From the NCBI RefSeq assembly GCF_002878395.1, contig NC_061120.1, positions 111,501,307-111,565,306 of the forward strand: DNA of 64,000 bases. The letters run 5' to 3'. Below are positions 47,918 to 57,009 of the stretch, one piece after another. A program made the position numbers and the translations under genes. The notes under the pieces were generated by a model. The model ran no database searches, was not told the DNA's origin, and saw only the letters and a program-made list of their open reading frames with translations. The first letter of the stretch is position 1, and each line of letters begins with the position of its first letter. The stretch is from Capsicum annuum. Lineage: Eukaryota > Streptophyta > Magnoliopsida > Solanales > Solanaceae.

Positions 47918-48825
47918 TTAAAACTTATTTTTATAATAATATGTAGGTTTTCTTATTTCTGATGTACTAGGTATTATTTTTTCATCATCCATTTTATCAA
48001 GAGTGTTTATTTCCGTGTTTGTATTTTCTAAGTTTTCTTTATTAATTACTTCTTGTTTTTCATTTATTTCTAGTTTTTCTATATTTGTTAAGATTTCAGT
48101 ATATGTTTCACTATCTTCCGAATCATAATTATTTATTTCTTCAGCATCTATTATATTTATTTCTATTTCATTAGTTTCCAATTCTTTATTTTCTAATTTT
48201 TCTTTAAATTGATTTATCTCAATTAATAATTTCTGTTCTTTATCTTTTTCTTCTGTTTTTTTGTTTTTTTTCATACAAATCTTTTAGAATTTGTAGTTCT
48301 TTTTCTAATTCAGCAATCCTATTATTTTTTATTTCGTCTATTTTTCGTATTTCATCTATAGTTTGTTGTTTTATTTTTTCTATTTCCTTTTTTCTGTCTA
48401 TTTCTTCATTTTTTTGTTATTCTTACCATAGTTGTTAATTTATCTTCTATTTTTAATTCTTCTTTTTTCTAACATTAAATATAAATGTTCACCTATTTTC
48501 TTATATCTTCTTCCTAAATTAGAAAATACTATTTTTATTTTTAATCCTTCGGGATTTTCATATGTTTTTTCATCTATTATAAATTCTTCTTTGTTCATTT
48601 TATCTACTTGATAGTGTATAGATCATGTTGATATATGTATTCTAGATTATCTATTTGTGATTCAAAATATGATATTTCTTCCTATTGTCCTTTTATTGAT
48701 TCTTGACTTACTCCAACAATTATGTTATATTGTAGTCTTTCTTTTCTTATTCTTAATTCTCTTCGTTTCTCAGATAATATTTGTTTTAGTTCTTTATATT
48801 TTTTAGATTGGTCTATATTATTCAT
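47918..48825 (-). pseudogene. First ORF of the pararetrovirus, second unit, truncated
   Basis: Start ATG at 48,825 (MNNIDQS), the same as at 56,892 in unit one. It encodes the lysine/glutamate-rich coiled-coil N-terminal part. The longest intact piece is 48,274-47,918, rich in E, K, N and I. Stops and a shift break the part between. The remaining homology to 47,695 reaches the region before the capsid core, so no capsid domain is present in this unit. Confidence 0.75.
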
Positions 48826-48921
48826 TGGTATTTATAATATTGGTGAAATTCTAAATTTAGTTCTATCATAATATGCATTCCTTAAATAAATACATATCAT
48901 TTCTCATTTTTTAAATAACAT

Positions 48922-48933
48922 ATCTCTGATTCC
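48922..48933 (-). other. Mutated viral primer-binding site, internal copy
   Basis: Minus strand TGGAATCAGAGA, two bases off TGGTATCAGAGC. It marks the join between the two genome units, 8,068 bp from the copy at 56,990-57,001. Confidence 0.8.
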
Positions 48934-48983
48934 AATAATTGTAGGGAGGTGCGGATAACTTATATTTGTTGAAATGCGATGTC

Positions 48984-49166
48984 CTAGCATTCCTTAGTTA
49001 TTTGTTTTAACCTTATTAATTCTTCTATATTATTTTTAAGGTATACTATATTTTCCATATTTTTTGTTTTTATGTAGCAAAGTAGATTCTTTTTCATAAG
49101 TGTTTCTATTAATCTTATTTGCTCTATATCTTGTCTCCAATATTCTAAGTGTTCGTAGTTTATCAT
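48984..49166 (-). CDS. Small pararetroviral ORF c, 60 codons
   Basis: Third of three short ORFs in the leader. Starts at ATG 49,166, two bases after the stop of ORF b (TAA-AA-ATG), and ends 50 bp before the primer site. The peptide is rich in I, L, E and K and includes YEHLEYWRQDIEQIRLIETL, likely helical. I recognise no family. Being open while larger ORFs are broken may be chance for so short a frame. Confidence 0.45.
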   Translation of the reverse strand: MINYEHLEYWRQDIEQIRLIETLMKKNLLCYIKTKNMENIVYLKNNIEELIRLKQITKEC

Positions 49167-49168
49167 TT

Positions 49169-49429
49169 TTATCTTATGGTAGTTGTAATTTTATAAATTT
49201 CTGTGTAATAACTTATTCTTATCATACTATATCTGATATGTAATTCTATGTTATCTATGTGATCCATTAACATTTGTTGTTTATGTATTGTATCTTTTTT
49301 TGAGGTTAATTTTATTCTAAGTAATCTTTCTTCTAATTGTCTTTTTTCTCTTTTATGCTGATTCCTGTAATTAATTTCTTCATATAGCCAACTTTGTTTT
49401 TCTCTAACTCTTCTAATATATTCTAACAT
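49169..49429 (-). CDS. Small pararetroviral ORF b, 86 codons
   Basis: Second of three leader ORFs. Start at ATG 49,429, two bases after the stop of ORF a; its own stop is two bases before ORF c. The product is strongly basic and heptad-rich (REKQSWLYEEINYRN, KREKRQLEERLLRIKL), so a coiled coil is likely. Small coiled-coil or DNA-binding proteins are known from other caulimovirids (badnavirus ORF2 and caulimovirus ORF3 products), but I see no specific match. Function unknown. Confidence 0.5.
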   Translation of the reverse strand: MLEYIRRVREKQSWLYEEINYRNQHKREKRQLEERLLRIKLTSKKDTIHKQQMLMDHIDNIELHIRYSMIRISYYTEIYKITTTIR

Positions 49430-49431
49430 TT

Positions 49432-49644
49432 TTAATCTGTATAATATCCGTCTAAATAATAATTATCTAGGTATGAATAGTAGCTATCGTCATTTAAGTG
49501 TATTTGTTCTAATTCATCTTCTATCCAATTTTCTAATTCTTCATCTTCAATATTACATACCTTTTCCCATATAATTTTCTTTATATCTACTATCTCTATA
49601 TCCTTAAGTACATATAAAACAAGTATCTTAAATTCATCTATCAT
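49432..49644 (-). CDS. Small pararetroviral ORF a, 70 codons
   Basis: First of the three ORFs, about 500 bases downstream of the presumed transcription start. The peptide is acidic and tyrosine-rich at its end (EDELEQIHLNDDSYYSYLDN). It ends in TAA two bases before the ATG of ORF b. Unknown family. Confidence 0.5.
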   Translation of the reverse strand: MIDEFKILVLYVLKDIEIVDIKKIIWEKVCNIEDEELENWIEDELEQIHLNDDSYYSYLDNYYLDGYYTD

Positions 49645-50139
49645 TTCATTAGGTAAATAATTATTTATTTTTCATATGATGCTATTTTTTAAAATATTCC
49701 CTCTAATAATTACATAACAAACTATGATCATCTTAGATTACTATATCTAGATTATTCTTAGATAACATGTTCTTCGGTCACTATTAGCATGGTAATCTGG
49801 ATACTTTTCCCCTAAATAGTGCCTCTACTCTGGTTACTCCCCTATCACGGCTTCTCTGCCTTACCAGTTTCCCCTTTAGGATGGCATGGTTCTAGGAATT
49901 TTTCTCCTTTTCCACTTTGCTAATAAACTTCTTAACATGCTATTCTTCGAATAATTCTACTATAAAGTAACTAACATGAGCTTATTTTATTATACTTATG
50001 ATTGTTAGGAATTTATAAATTTAGCTATTCATAATTATAAATGAAAATACCTGTTCTGGTAGGTTTGATAAATTTGTACTTTGCTCATCCATGGCTTAGT
50101 ATAAAACTGAATATCTTTATTGATTATATGAGAGAAAAT
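49645..50139 (-). other. Presumed viral leader before the small ORFs
   Basis: Non-coding. It holds a patch with clearly more G and C than the rest of the virus (about 49,790-49,900). Caulimovirid leaders fold into a large hairpin used for ribosome shunting; I could not confirm such a fold by eye. Confidence 0.4.
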
Positions 50140-50250
50140 TTTATTGTGTACAAGAAGGTTTGCTTTCCATATAGAAAGTCTTGCCGTAACTTAGCAAATG
50201 CTTCTTCTATTAATTAGCTAAAAAGAGAAACGCGTATACTATTCTATAGT
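50140..50250 (-). promoter_or_regulatory. 35S-like pregenomic RNA promoter core
   Basis: Minus strand has GGCAAGACTTTCTATATGGAAAG (TATA at 50,167-50,173), close in layout to the CAAGACC...CTATATAAGGAAG core of caulimovirus 35S promoters. An AATAAA (50,150-50,155) follows shortly, as expected for the polyadenylation signal of a terminally redundant RNA. It lies after the transactivator-like ORF, the usual place. Only this copy is in the window, so unit one, which starts at the primer site, has no promoter of its own. Confidence 0.65.
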
Positions 50251-50399
50251 GTTCCAACTTTACTTTTGTCATCTTTACAAAAGTAGAAGTAACTTTACAA
50301 AAAGAAAGTCTACAAAAAACAAAACTAGTAATGGCTTTTTACCAAAAAAGTCAACAAAGCTATTAAAAGCCAATAAATGCTACATAACAATTTACGTAT

Positions 50400-51407
50400 C
50401 TAAAGTAAAGAGAAATTATCTAATTCTTCATATGTCATTTTCTTGACTTTAATGTTTTGTCTCCTTGCTTTTATTATTTCTTCATTAGTCATCTTCTTTC
50501 ATTCTAGCTGAACTTCTAGAATGATATTATTTTCTCCATTACATTTCGAACATAGATGGTTTGGATATTTATGTCCTATTAATTTATAGTATCTGGTTAA
50601 TAACTCATCTGAAATAAATTTTTCCTTAATTGCTCAGGTGGTTGGTCATTTTTCTAAATTGAGTAACGTCATAATCCATTGTCTAACTTCTTCCATATCT
50701 GCTTGTCTTAACTCTCTTAAATTTGAATAAATCATTAGCTGGTCTCTTGAATAATAACTCTATATTGGATTTCCATTTAGGTAGTTATTTGCTAATTCCT
50801 GGATGATTATGGATATTGAAATAATTCTTTTATTCGCATAAAAATCTAATATATCTATTTTGGGTATTTCAACTTGTTGTTCAATATCTTCGGGTATGAT
50901 CATATCTCGGATCATTCCTATCTTCACAAGTTGTATAATTGGTTTAATTTCATCATACAATATTTCTGTTGTTGCCATATAGAACTTTACAAAAAATAGT
51001 TTGTCTTTGGTTATCTTTTTGTAAGTGGTAATTGCTTTATATATTTTTGGTATAGCAGATAATTCACTTCTGTCTTGGGTATATACAGTATTGATTAGTC
51101 CATAACTGAAACAGGTTTTAACTATATTTGGGTTAGTTTTTGGTAATGCAATTAACTTATTATATCCTTGTAGCTTTTGGGTTATATAATTCGCATTTGG
51201 TTCTTGAATGTTTGTAGCTCTGGGTTTATGATTTAAGTAGGTTTGTATCTAGTGGATGTTTTCAATATATGCTCTGGTTATATGGTTATAAGTTTTCTTG
51301 TCTTGGTTTAGTCTATCCAAATATGTAATAGTTTGTGAGGGTATAAACAAAGGATCTTTTGGTGTTTTTGGTATAAATGGCTTGTCAAATATTTTGTTCA
51401 AGTTCAT
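50400..51407 (-). pseudogene. Transactivator/inclusion-body-like ORF of the pararetrovirus
   Basis: Start ATG 51,407 (MNLNKIFDKPFIPKTPKDP), stop TAG 50,400-50,402, about 335 codons, interrupted by at least one stop near 51,250, one just after 50,760 and further lesions. The longest open piece is 50,978-50,760. Position after RNase H and before the promoter is that of the translational transactivator (TAV), which in caulimovirids lets ribosomes reinitiate on polycistronic RNA and forms inclusion bodies. A short CSKC...-type cysteine pair lies near 50,560. Assignment is by position and general resemblance to solendovirus ORF4, so moderate. Confidence 0.6.
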
Positions 51408-51559
51408 ATTTGGGTTCCTTCTAACTCATTTACTTGTACCTGGAGAAGTAGATTGATAAACGTTATGGGTTTTTTAGAGTGTCCCAACGTTTCCTTCTAT
51501 CTCTGGAATTTTATTGTCTTCCGATCAACATTTCTCTGCACACTTCTGAGTTATTCGAG

Positions 51560-52250
51560 TCATAGTTTCAAACTTCTATTTAACTTTACTAATCTTTAGC
51601 TTTTCTATCTCATTTCTCATACTATCCACTTTCAGTGAAAGTGTAGTTAGGGTTTTAAGTATCTTTTCTAGAGTATCGACTTCTGTAATATCAGTTTGGA
51701 TAGCTTTGTCTTGATATGTAATCTGCAATAACATTTTTGTTAGTCTTGATTACTTCAATCGTAAATGTAAAATTTAATACATTCAATACTAATCTCCAAA
51801 TTTTCTTTGTTGTTACTGAATTTTGTATTTTTCTGGTTAACCACCATCGTACATATATGTTATCTGTTCGTACAATGAACTTGTTATATACGATATATGG
51901 ATCAAATGCTAATAAACATTTATATAATGAGCATAATTCTTTTCTATTTATTTCCCATTTTATTTCTGTTTCATTAAACGCTCCTGAGTAGTATCTACAA
52001 TGATGTTCTGATTTTTCTTTTACATATCTATATTTAAGTACTCCTCCATAACTATATTCACTTGCATCTACTTCTACTATATATGTAAACTTTTTATTTT
52101 CGTCTGAAAATTATAATTTTGATAATTCTTTACAAAGTATTTTTATTTTCTGTACTTGTATTTTATCTTCTTCGTTGTAATTATACTCTACATTCTTTCT
52201 TAATTTTTCTGTAATGGCTTTAGGTTTTTTGCTAATTTTGGTATATATTC
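51560..52250 (-). pseudogene. RNase H domain of the pararetrovirus
   Basis: Minus strand blocks: VEVDASEYSYGGVLKY with the first catalytic aspartate (about 52,075), then HHCRYYSGAFNETEIKWE, RKELCSLYKCLLAFDPYI, FIVRTDNIYVRWWL with another catalytic aspartate, and NVIADYISR at the end. The order and spacing match caulimovirid RNase H. It removes the RNA template during reverse transcription. Stops and a shift after 52,100 break it. Confidence 0.85.
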
Positions 52251-52259
52251 TCTTACTTG

Positions 52260-53280
52260 GTTTACTAATCCTAAAAATGATTGTAATTTCTTTTTTGTAT
52301 CTAATTCTTCTTTTGAATTTATTATTTTTTGTACTACATGTTGTTGCATTTTTACTCCACTTTTATCTATTTGTATTCCTAAAAATTCTACCTAGTTTTT
52401 CATTATTTCTACTTTCTTTTTACTTAGACTTATTCCTGAATTTTCTATTATACCTACAAATTGTTCTAATAATTTTAAATATTCCTCTTTAGTTTTTGTA
52501 TATAGTAGTATATCATCTATGTATACTATACAATTAGGTAATTTATTGAAATAACTATCCATAAAATGTTGGTATCTACCTGGTGCATCTTTATATCTAA
52601 ATGGTAACACATTCCATTCATAAAATCCTTGTGGCACTGTAGATGCAGTTAATTTTTTAGATTCTTCTTGTAGCTTTAAATGGTAAAATCTTGATTTACA
52701 ATCGAACTTATTAAAATAATTATATTCTTGTATCTGTCTTATTTTTAATATCTTATTTGGTATTGGATAATTATATGTCATAGTTTTTGTATTTAGGTTT
52801 CTATAATCAATAACCATTCTACTTTTTCCTCTCTTTTGTTCACTATGTTTATTTACTATAAATGCTGGGCTATTGTGTTTACTATTACTTTTTTGTATGT
52901 ATTGTTTTTCTAATACTTTATCTCTGTGCATTTCGAATTCTTTCAAATCATCAAAGTTACAGGTTAATGGTTTTTGGGTTATTATACTATTTTTATCTAT
53001 TAGCTCAATTTTTACAATAGTTTTATGTTTTTTCCATCCTTTTAATGGATCTTCACTGTATAATTGTCTTAATTTTTTCTTTATTATTTCTACCTTATCT
53101 ATTGAAAATATATTTATTTCTTCTTTATTTATTAAAAATATAACTAGTTGTATTGTGTCTTCAGTATTTTTTATATTTTCTAATTTTTTTGTGATTTTTT
53201 CACTTCCTTTTATCCAATCAACTTTCTTCCTTATTTTATTAATAACTCTTTTTTGCTCTTACCCTTTGTTTACATGGTGT
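52260..53280 (-). pseudogene. Reverse transcriptase domain of the pararetrovirus
   Basis: The open piece 52,946-52,392 (184 codons) carries the RT core: NSPAFIVNKHSEQKRGKSRM, VIDYRNLN, KFDCKSRFYHLKL, VPQGFYEWNVLPF, and the catalytic box YIDD at 52,512-52,523, intact. VEFLGIQID and QSFLGLVNQVREYIP blocks follow down to about 52,260 in a shifted context. The part from 53,280 to 52,950, with frame breaks, holds the protease-RT connector. It would copy pregenomic RNA into DNA. The domain as a whole is interrupted by a stop at 52,392. Confidence 0.9.
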
Positions 53281-53289
53281 TGTTAACCA

Positions 53290-53760
53290 CCAGTGTGTTT
53301 TAGTTATTATATGTGGGTATAGTTTATCTAAAAATGGCATTCCTAAAATCATATCTTTTGATTTAGTTCATAATTATAGATCTCTTCTATTATTAATATC
53401 TTATCTCATACTTGTTTTTTTATATTTCTAGCTTTATAGGTAATTAAGTTTTCTTCATTATTAAATTCTTTGACTACTATTGGTGTTTTTAGCTTATCCC
53501 ATTTGTCTTTTGGTAAATAATTATATCTACATAAGTTGACTTCTGCTCCTTTATCTATCATAGGTGTATAGTATCTATTATAATATCCTTCTACTATTAT
53601 TTTCATAAGTACATATATTTTCATGTTAAAGCTCTCTTTATTAATAATTTTTCCTTTTTGTAGGTTATGGTTAATTGTGTGTGTTCTATATTGTAGGGTT
53701 TTACTTGTTCTAACCATTTTATCCGTAATATTATATCTGTTTTTTTGCATATCTTCCATT
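53290..53760 (-). pseudogene. Aspartic protease domain of the pararetrovirus
   Basis: The open piece 53,759-53,406 includes YYTPMIDKGAEVNLCRYNYL, whose DKG stands where DTG or DSG is needed, so catalysis is lost. The later ILGMPFL-type block near 53,330 is still recognisable past a stop. The protease would release capsid and RT from the precursor. Confidence 0.75.
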
Positions 53761-54149
53761 ATTTCAAATTCTATTTTTATTTTTCTAACTCCTATTATTA
53801 TTTCTTTTTCAGTTGTATCTTTAATAGTTATTAAACTTCTTGGTAGGTCAAGGCATATATTACTATTAGATTTTATTTCTTCATTTTTTACTAGGTATTT
53901 TGCTATATAGTTTTCTTCTTGTCCTGTATTTAAAAGTATTAAATATTCTTTTTCATTTGTTGTTCACGTTATATAATATTGAGTTAGATTAACTATTGAA
54001 GTTATTCCATAATTTGTTTTTTTCGATGATCCTGATGATTCTGGTTTTTCAAAATCTATTCTTTTCGTTGTACTTATTCTAGCATTTATTATTTATAAAT
54101 CTTTTTCTATATCTATGTTTTTGTAACTATAATCAATGTTATCAATTGT

Positions 54150-54859
54150 TTTTACAGTTGTTCAAAAGGACTTTCTATTTGTATTTTATTAATTTTATTT
54201 TTTCACGTTATTTTATGTTTTGTTATTAATGCATATAAATTTTTACATCTTGCTGTAGATATTTTACTTTCTAGGGTTAGTTCTATCCCTGATATTTTCC
54301 AATATAATACTAATGATTTATATCTGTTTTTATCTATTATTGCTACTGAATAATTCGCACTTATTATAAATTAAAATTTTTGGTATATTAAATTTCCTCT
54401 TATAGCAGTTATTATACTTTTTTCTATAGGTTTTATAATTCTATCATCTGCTAAATATAATTCTATTGGTGGATCTATTCCTTCTCTAAAACATGCTTTT
54501 ATTAATATTTTCGTTCCTTCAAGGTGTACGTATTTTATTGGGTCTTTACTTTTTATATCATTTATTTCTTTATTTATTATTCATTTTGTTACTAGTGGTA
54601 TACTAGCTCTACCTTTTGCATATGTACAGTCTATTATATGTTCTTTTTGGCTTACTATGTAGTAGTATTCTTTTCGTCTACTAAAAATATTTTTTATTGT
54701 TGGTATTTTAAATATTTTTTCTACACTTAGATCTAATTCTTTTCCTTTTATTTTGTTAAATATATTACTATCAAATATTATTTTCTGATCTATTCCTTCT
54801 TCATTTAAATATTCTTCCTTTGTTATTATTTTTATATTTTCTTCAGTCATTTGATTCAT
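54150..54859 (-). pseudogene. Movement protein (30K superfamily) of the pararetrovirus
   Basis: The first part, 54,859-54,581, contains KIPTIKNIFSRRKEYYYIVS and DCTYAKGRASIPLV; after a stop, the part near 54,530-54,450 gives the conserved GTKILIKACFREG and PIELYLADDRI blocks typical of caulimovirid movement proteins. Such proteins line tubules through plasmodesmata for cell-to-cell passage. The ORF is closed by a stop right after 54,581 and others later. Confidence 0.82.
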
Positions 54860-55018
54860 ATGATTTACTTTATATTTCTTTATCTATTTCATTTTCTGAA
54901 ATTTCATATATACTATCTTCACTTTTCAATTCGTAATCTATATAATCTATTTGTAGATATTCTGCATTTTCTATCTTTATTTCTGATATTTGTTTCTTTT
55001 TTGGGTCTTTAGGCATTT

Positions 55019-55060
55019 ACAATCTCTAGCTAAATGTACTAGTTTTCCACAATTATAACA
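55019..55060 (-). other. Intact CCHC zinc finger of the viral coat protein
   Basis: Reads CYNCGKLVHLARDC, a perfect C-x2-C-x4-H-x4-C, directly after the basic tail. It binds the viral RNA in related viruses. Confidence 0.9.
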
Positions 55061-55576
55061 AGTACATTCTTTTATTGATTTTTTTTCCTATATGGTCTTT
55101 TATATTTAAATTTTTTTTACATAATATCTTTTTCTTGGTTTCTTATACTTATATTTTAACTTTCTATACTTCTTATATTTCTTATGTCTTTTTCTTTTCT
55201 TATAATATTTTTCTTCACATCCAAATTGAGGTGCTATTTTATCCTTGTAACATGCTACATTCCTTACTAATGTTTTTTTCATTTTTATTTCTTCTCTGTA
55301 TTTTTCACATAGATTTCTATACCATTGTTGTAGAAATTTTATTCTTGCTCCTAGGGCATCTACTATTTTTGCTTCATCCCAATTTTTTATTATTTTTGAA
55401 CTAAATGATTCAGGTAATTTACTAAAATATAATCTTCTTACTTCTTTACTTTCTTCGTTATTGTATGCTCCCTTATAGTAGTATTCTTTAAATGAACAGG
55501 TATATTCATCTATATAGCACATATTACATATTGCTAGTTTTAACATTAAATTTCTATTTGTATCTTTTTCTTTGTT

Positions 55577-55622
55577 TTCTTCTTCTTCTTCTTCTTCTTC
55601 TTCTTCTTCTTCTTCTTCTTCT
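55577..55622 (-). repeat. (TTC/GAA)n microsatellite encoding poly-glutamate
   Basis: About 15 uninterrupted trinucleotides inside the coat-protein frame; the minus strand gives a run of glutamates. Acidic stretches at this place are common in caulimovirid coat proteins, but so pure a run suggests slippage after or during integration. Confidence 0.95.
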
Positions 55623-55762
55623 GTTGTCATACTACTAAATTCATCTCTTATAGTCATTTCATATTTTTTCAAGATGTCTATAGGTGTTAGTTTATTTACT
55701 GTTGTTCCTTCTGTTTTTTTTATCAGCCCTTAATATCTTTTTACTATCTTCAGTTAAATTTA

Positions 55763-57009
55763 AAAACCATAATTTTGCTATTCCTATTAGTGTTCTTTCT
55801 ATATATTCTAGTGTATCTATTGCATTTATACCATTGTCTAATAATTCTTTTGTTATATATCCTATCCATAATTGTATCATTTTATCTACATCTATTACAT
55901 AGTCTAAGTCTAAGAAATTATAATTTTTATTGATTATTTGTTTTGGTGTCCATTTGTTATATTCATCCTTTAGATTATATTTTTTAAACTTATCTTTATA
56001 ATAATATGTAGGTTTGCTTATTTCTGAGGTACCAGGTATTATTTTTTCATCGTCCTTTTTATCAAGAGTGTTTATTTCCGTGTTTGTATTTTCTAAGTTT
56101 TCTTTAATAATTACTTCTTGTTTTTCATTTATTTCTAGTTTTTCTATATTTGTTAAGATTTATGTATATGTTTCACTATCTTTCGAATCATAATTATTTG
56201 TTTCTTTAGCATCTATTGTATTTATTTCTATTTCATTAGTTTCTAATTATTTATTTTCTAATTTTTCTTTAAATTGATTTATCTCAATTAATAATTTTTA
56301 TTCTTTATCTTTTTCTTCTTTTTCTTTCTATCTTTTTTCATACAGATCTTTTAGCATTTGTAGTTCTTTTTCTAATTCAGCAATCCTATTTTTTTTATTT
56401 CTTCTATTTTTCGTATTTCATCTGTAGTTTGTTGTTTTATTTTTTATATTTCCTTTTTAAAGTCTATTTCTTCATTTTCTTTTGTTATTCTTACCAAAGT
56501 TGTTAATTTATCTTCTAATTTTAATTCTTTTTTTTTTTAACATTAAATATAAATGTTCACCTATTTTCTTATATCTTCTTCCTAAATTAGAAAATACTAT
56601 TCTTATTTTTAATCCTTCATGATTTTCATATATTTTTTCATCTATTATAAATTCTTCTTTGTTCATTTTATCTACTTGATAGTGTATAGATCATGTTGAT
56701 ATATGTATTCTAGATTATCTATTTGTGATTCTAAATATGCTATTTCTTTCTTTCGTGCTTTTATTGATTTTTGACATACTCCAACAATTATGTTATATTG
56801 TAGTCTTTCTTTTCTTATTTTTAATCTCTTCGTTTCTCAGATAATATTTATTTTAGTTTTTTATATTTTTGAGATTGGTCTATATTATTCATTGGTATTT
56901 ATAATATTGGTGAATTTCTAAATTTAGTTCTATCATAATATGCATTCCTTAAATAAATGCATACTACTTCTCATTTTTTAAATAATATAGCTCTGATACC
57001 AATAATTGT
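55763..57009 (-). repeat. Direct repeat, copy 1 of the pararetrovirus first 1.25 kb
   Basis: Partner of 47,695-48,942. The match ends at the primer site plus about eight bases (CAATTATTGG) on the right. Confidence 0.95.
56990..57001 (-). other. Viral primer-binding site at the right edge of the integrant
   Basis: Minus strand TGGTATCAGAGC, a perfect complement of the tRNA-Met end, start point of viral minus-strand DNA. The viral sequence ends within about eight bases of it. Confidence 0.88.

Larger units (their letters stand above)
47695..48942 (-). repeat. Direct repeat, copy 2 of the pararetrovirus first 1.25 kb
   Basis: Aligns almost base for base with 55,763-57,009, with scattered substitutions and small indels. 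It is the beginning of a second genome unit, cut off at 47,695 at the junction with LTR D. Confidence 0.95.
55010..56892 (-). pseudogene. Coiled-coil and capsid ORF of the pararetrovirus
   Basis: Starts at ATG 56,892 (MNNIDQS). The N-terminal third is a K/E-rich coiled coil, heavily interrupted. 55,880-55,692 has the conserved WIGYITKELLDNGINAIDTL part that in unit two lies at the truncated end. 55,672-55,106 is the capsid core: a poly-glutamate run, NLMLKLAICNMCYIDEYTC, YFSKLPESF, then LCEKYREEIKMKKTLVRN, followed by a very basic lysine/arginine tail. A CCHC finger ends it (55,019-55,060). These are the hallmarks of caulimovirid coat proteins. Frames change between pieces. Confidence 0.82.
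47695..57008 (-). mobile_element. Endogenous pararetrovirus (Caulimoviridae, Solendovirus-like), more than one genome long
   Basis: Minus strand, 9.3 kb, very AT-rich. In viral order from 57,001: primer site, coiled-coil/capsid ORF, movement protein, protease, RT, RNase H, transactivator-like ORF, promoter, three small ORFs, then a second primer site (48,933) and a truncated second copy of the first ORF. The genome unit is 8,068 bp from primer site to primer site. Stops and frameshifts break the large ORFs, so it is a fossil copy. Assignment rests on a caulimovirid-type movement protein, order of domains, YIDD-type RT and the host; the genus is inferred. Confidence 0.9.

Noticed and set aside
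52873..53286. Plus-strand open stretch of 137 codons rich in F, L and S
   Set aside because: It is the antisense shadow of the viral polyprotein region; AT-rich antisense strands often give membrane-like peptides.
55075..55404. Plus-strand open stretch resembling a membrane protein
   Set aside because: Antisense of the lysine-rich coat-protein tail (AAA/AAG read as TTT/CTT).
47695..57008. The pararetrovirus as a possibly infectious integrant
   Set aside because: All large ORFs contain stops or shifts and the protease active site is changed; unit one lacks a promoter. It is a fossil copy.
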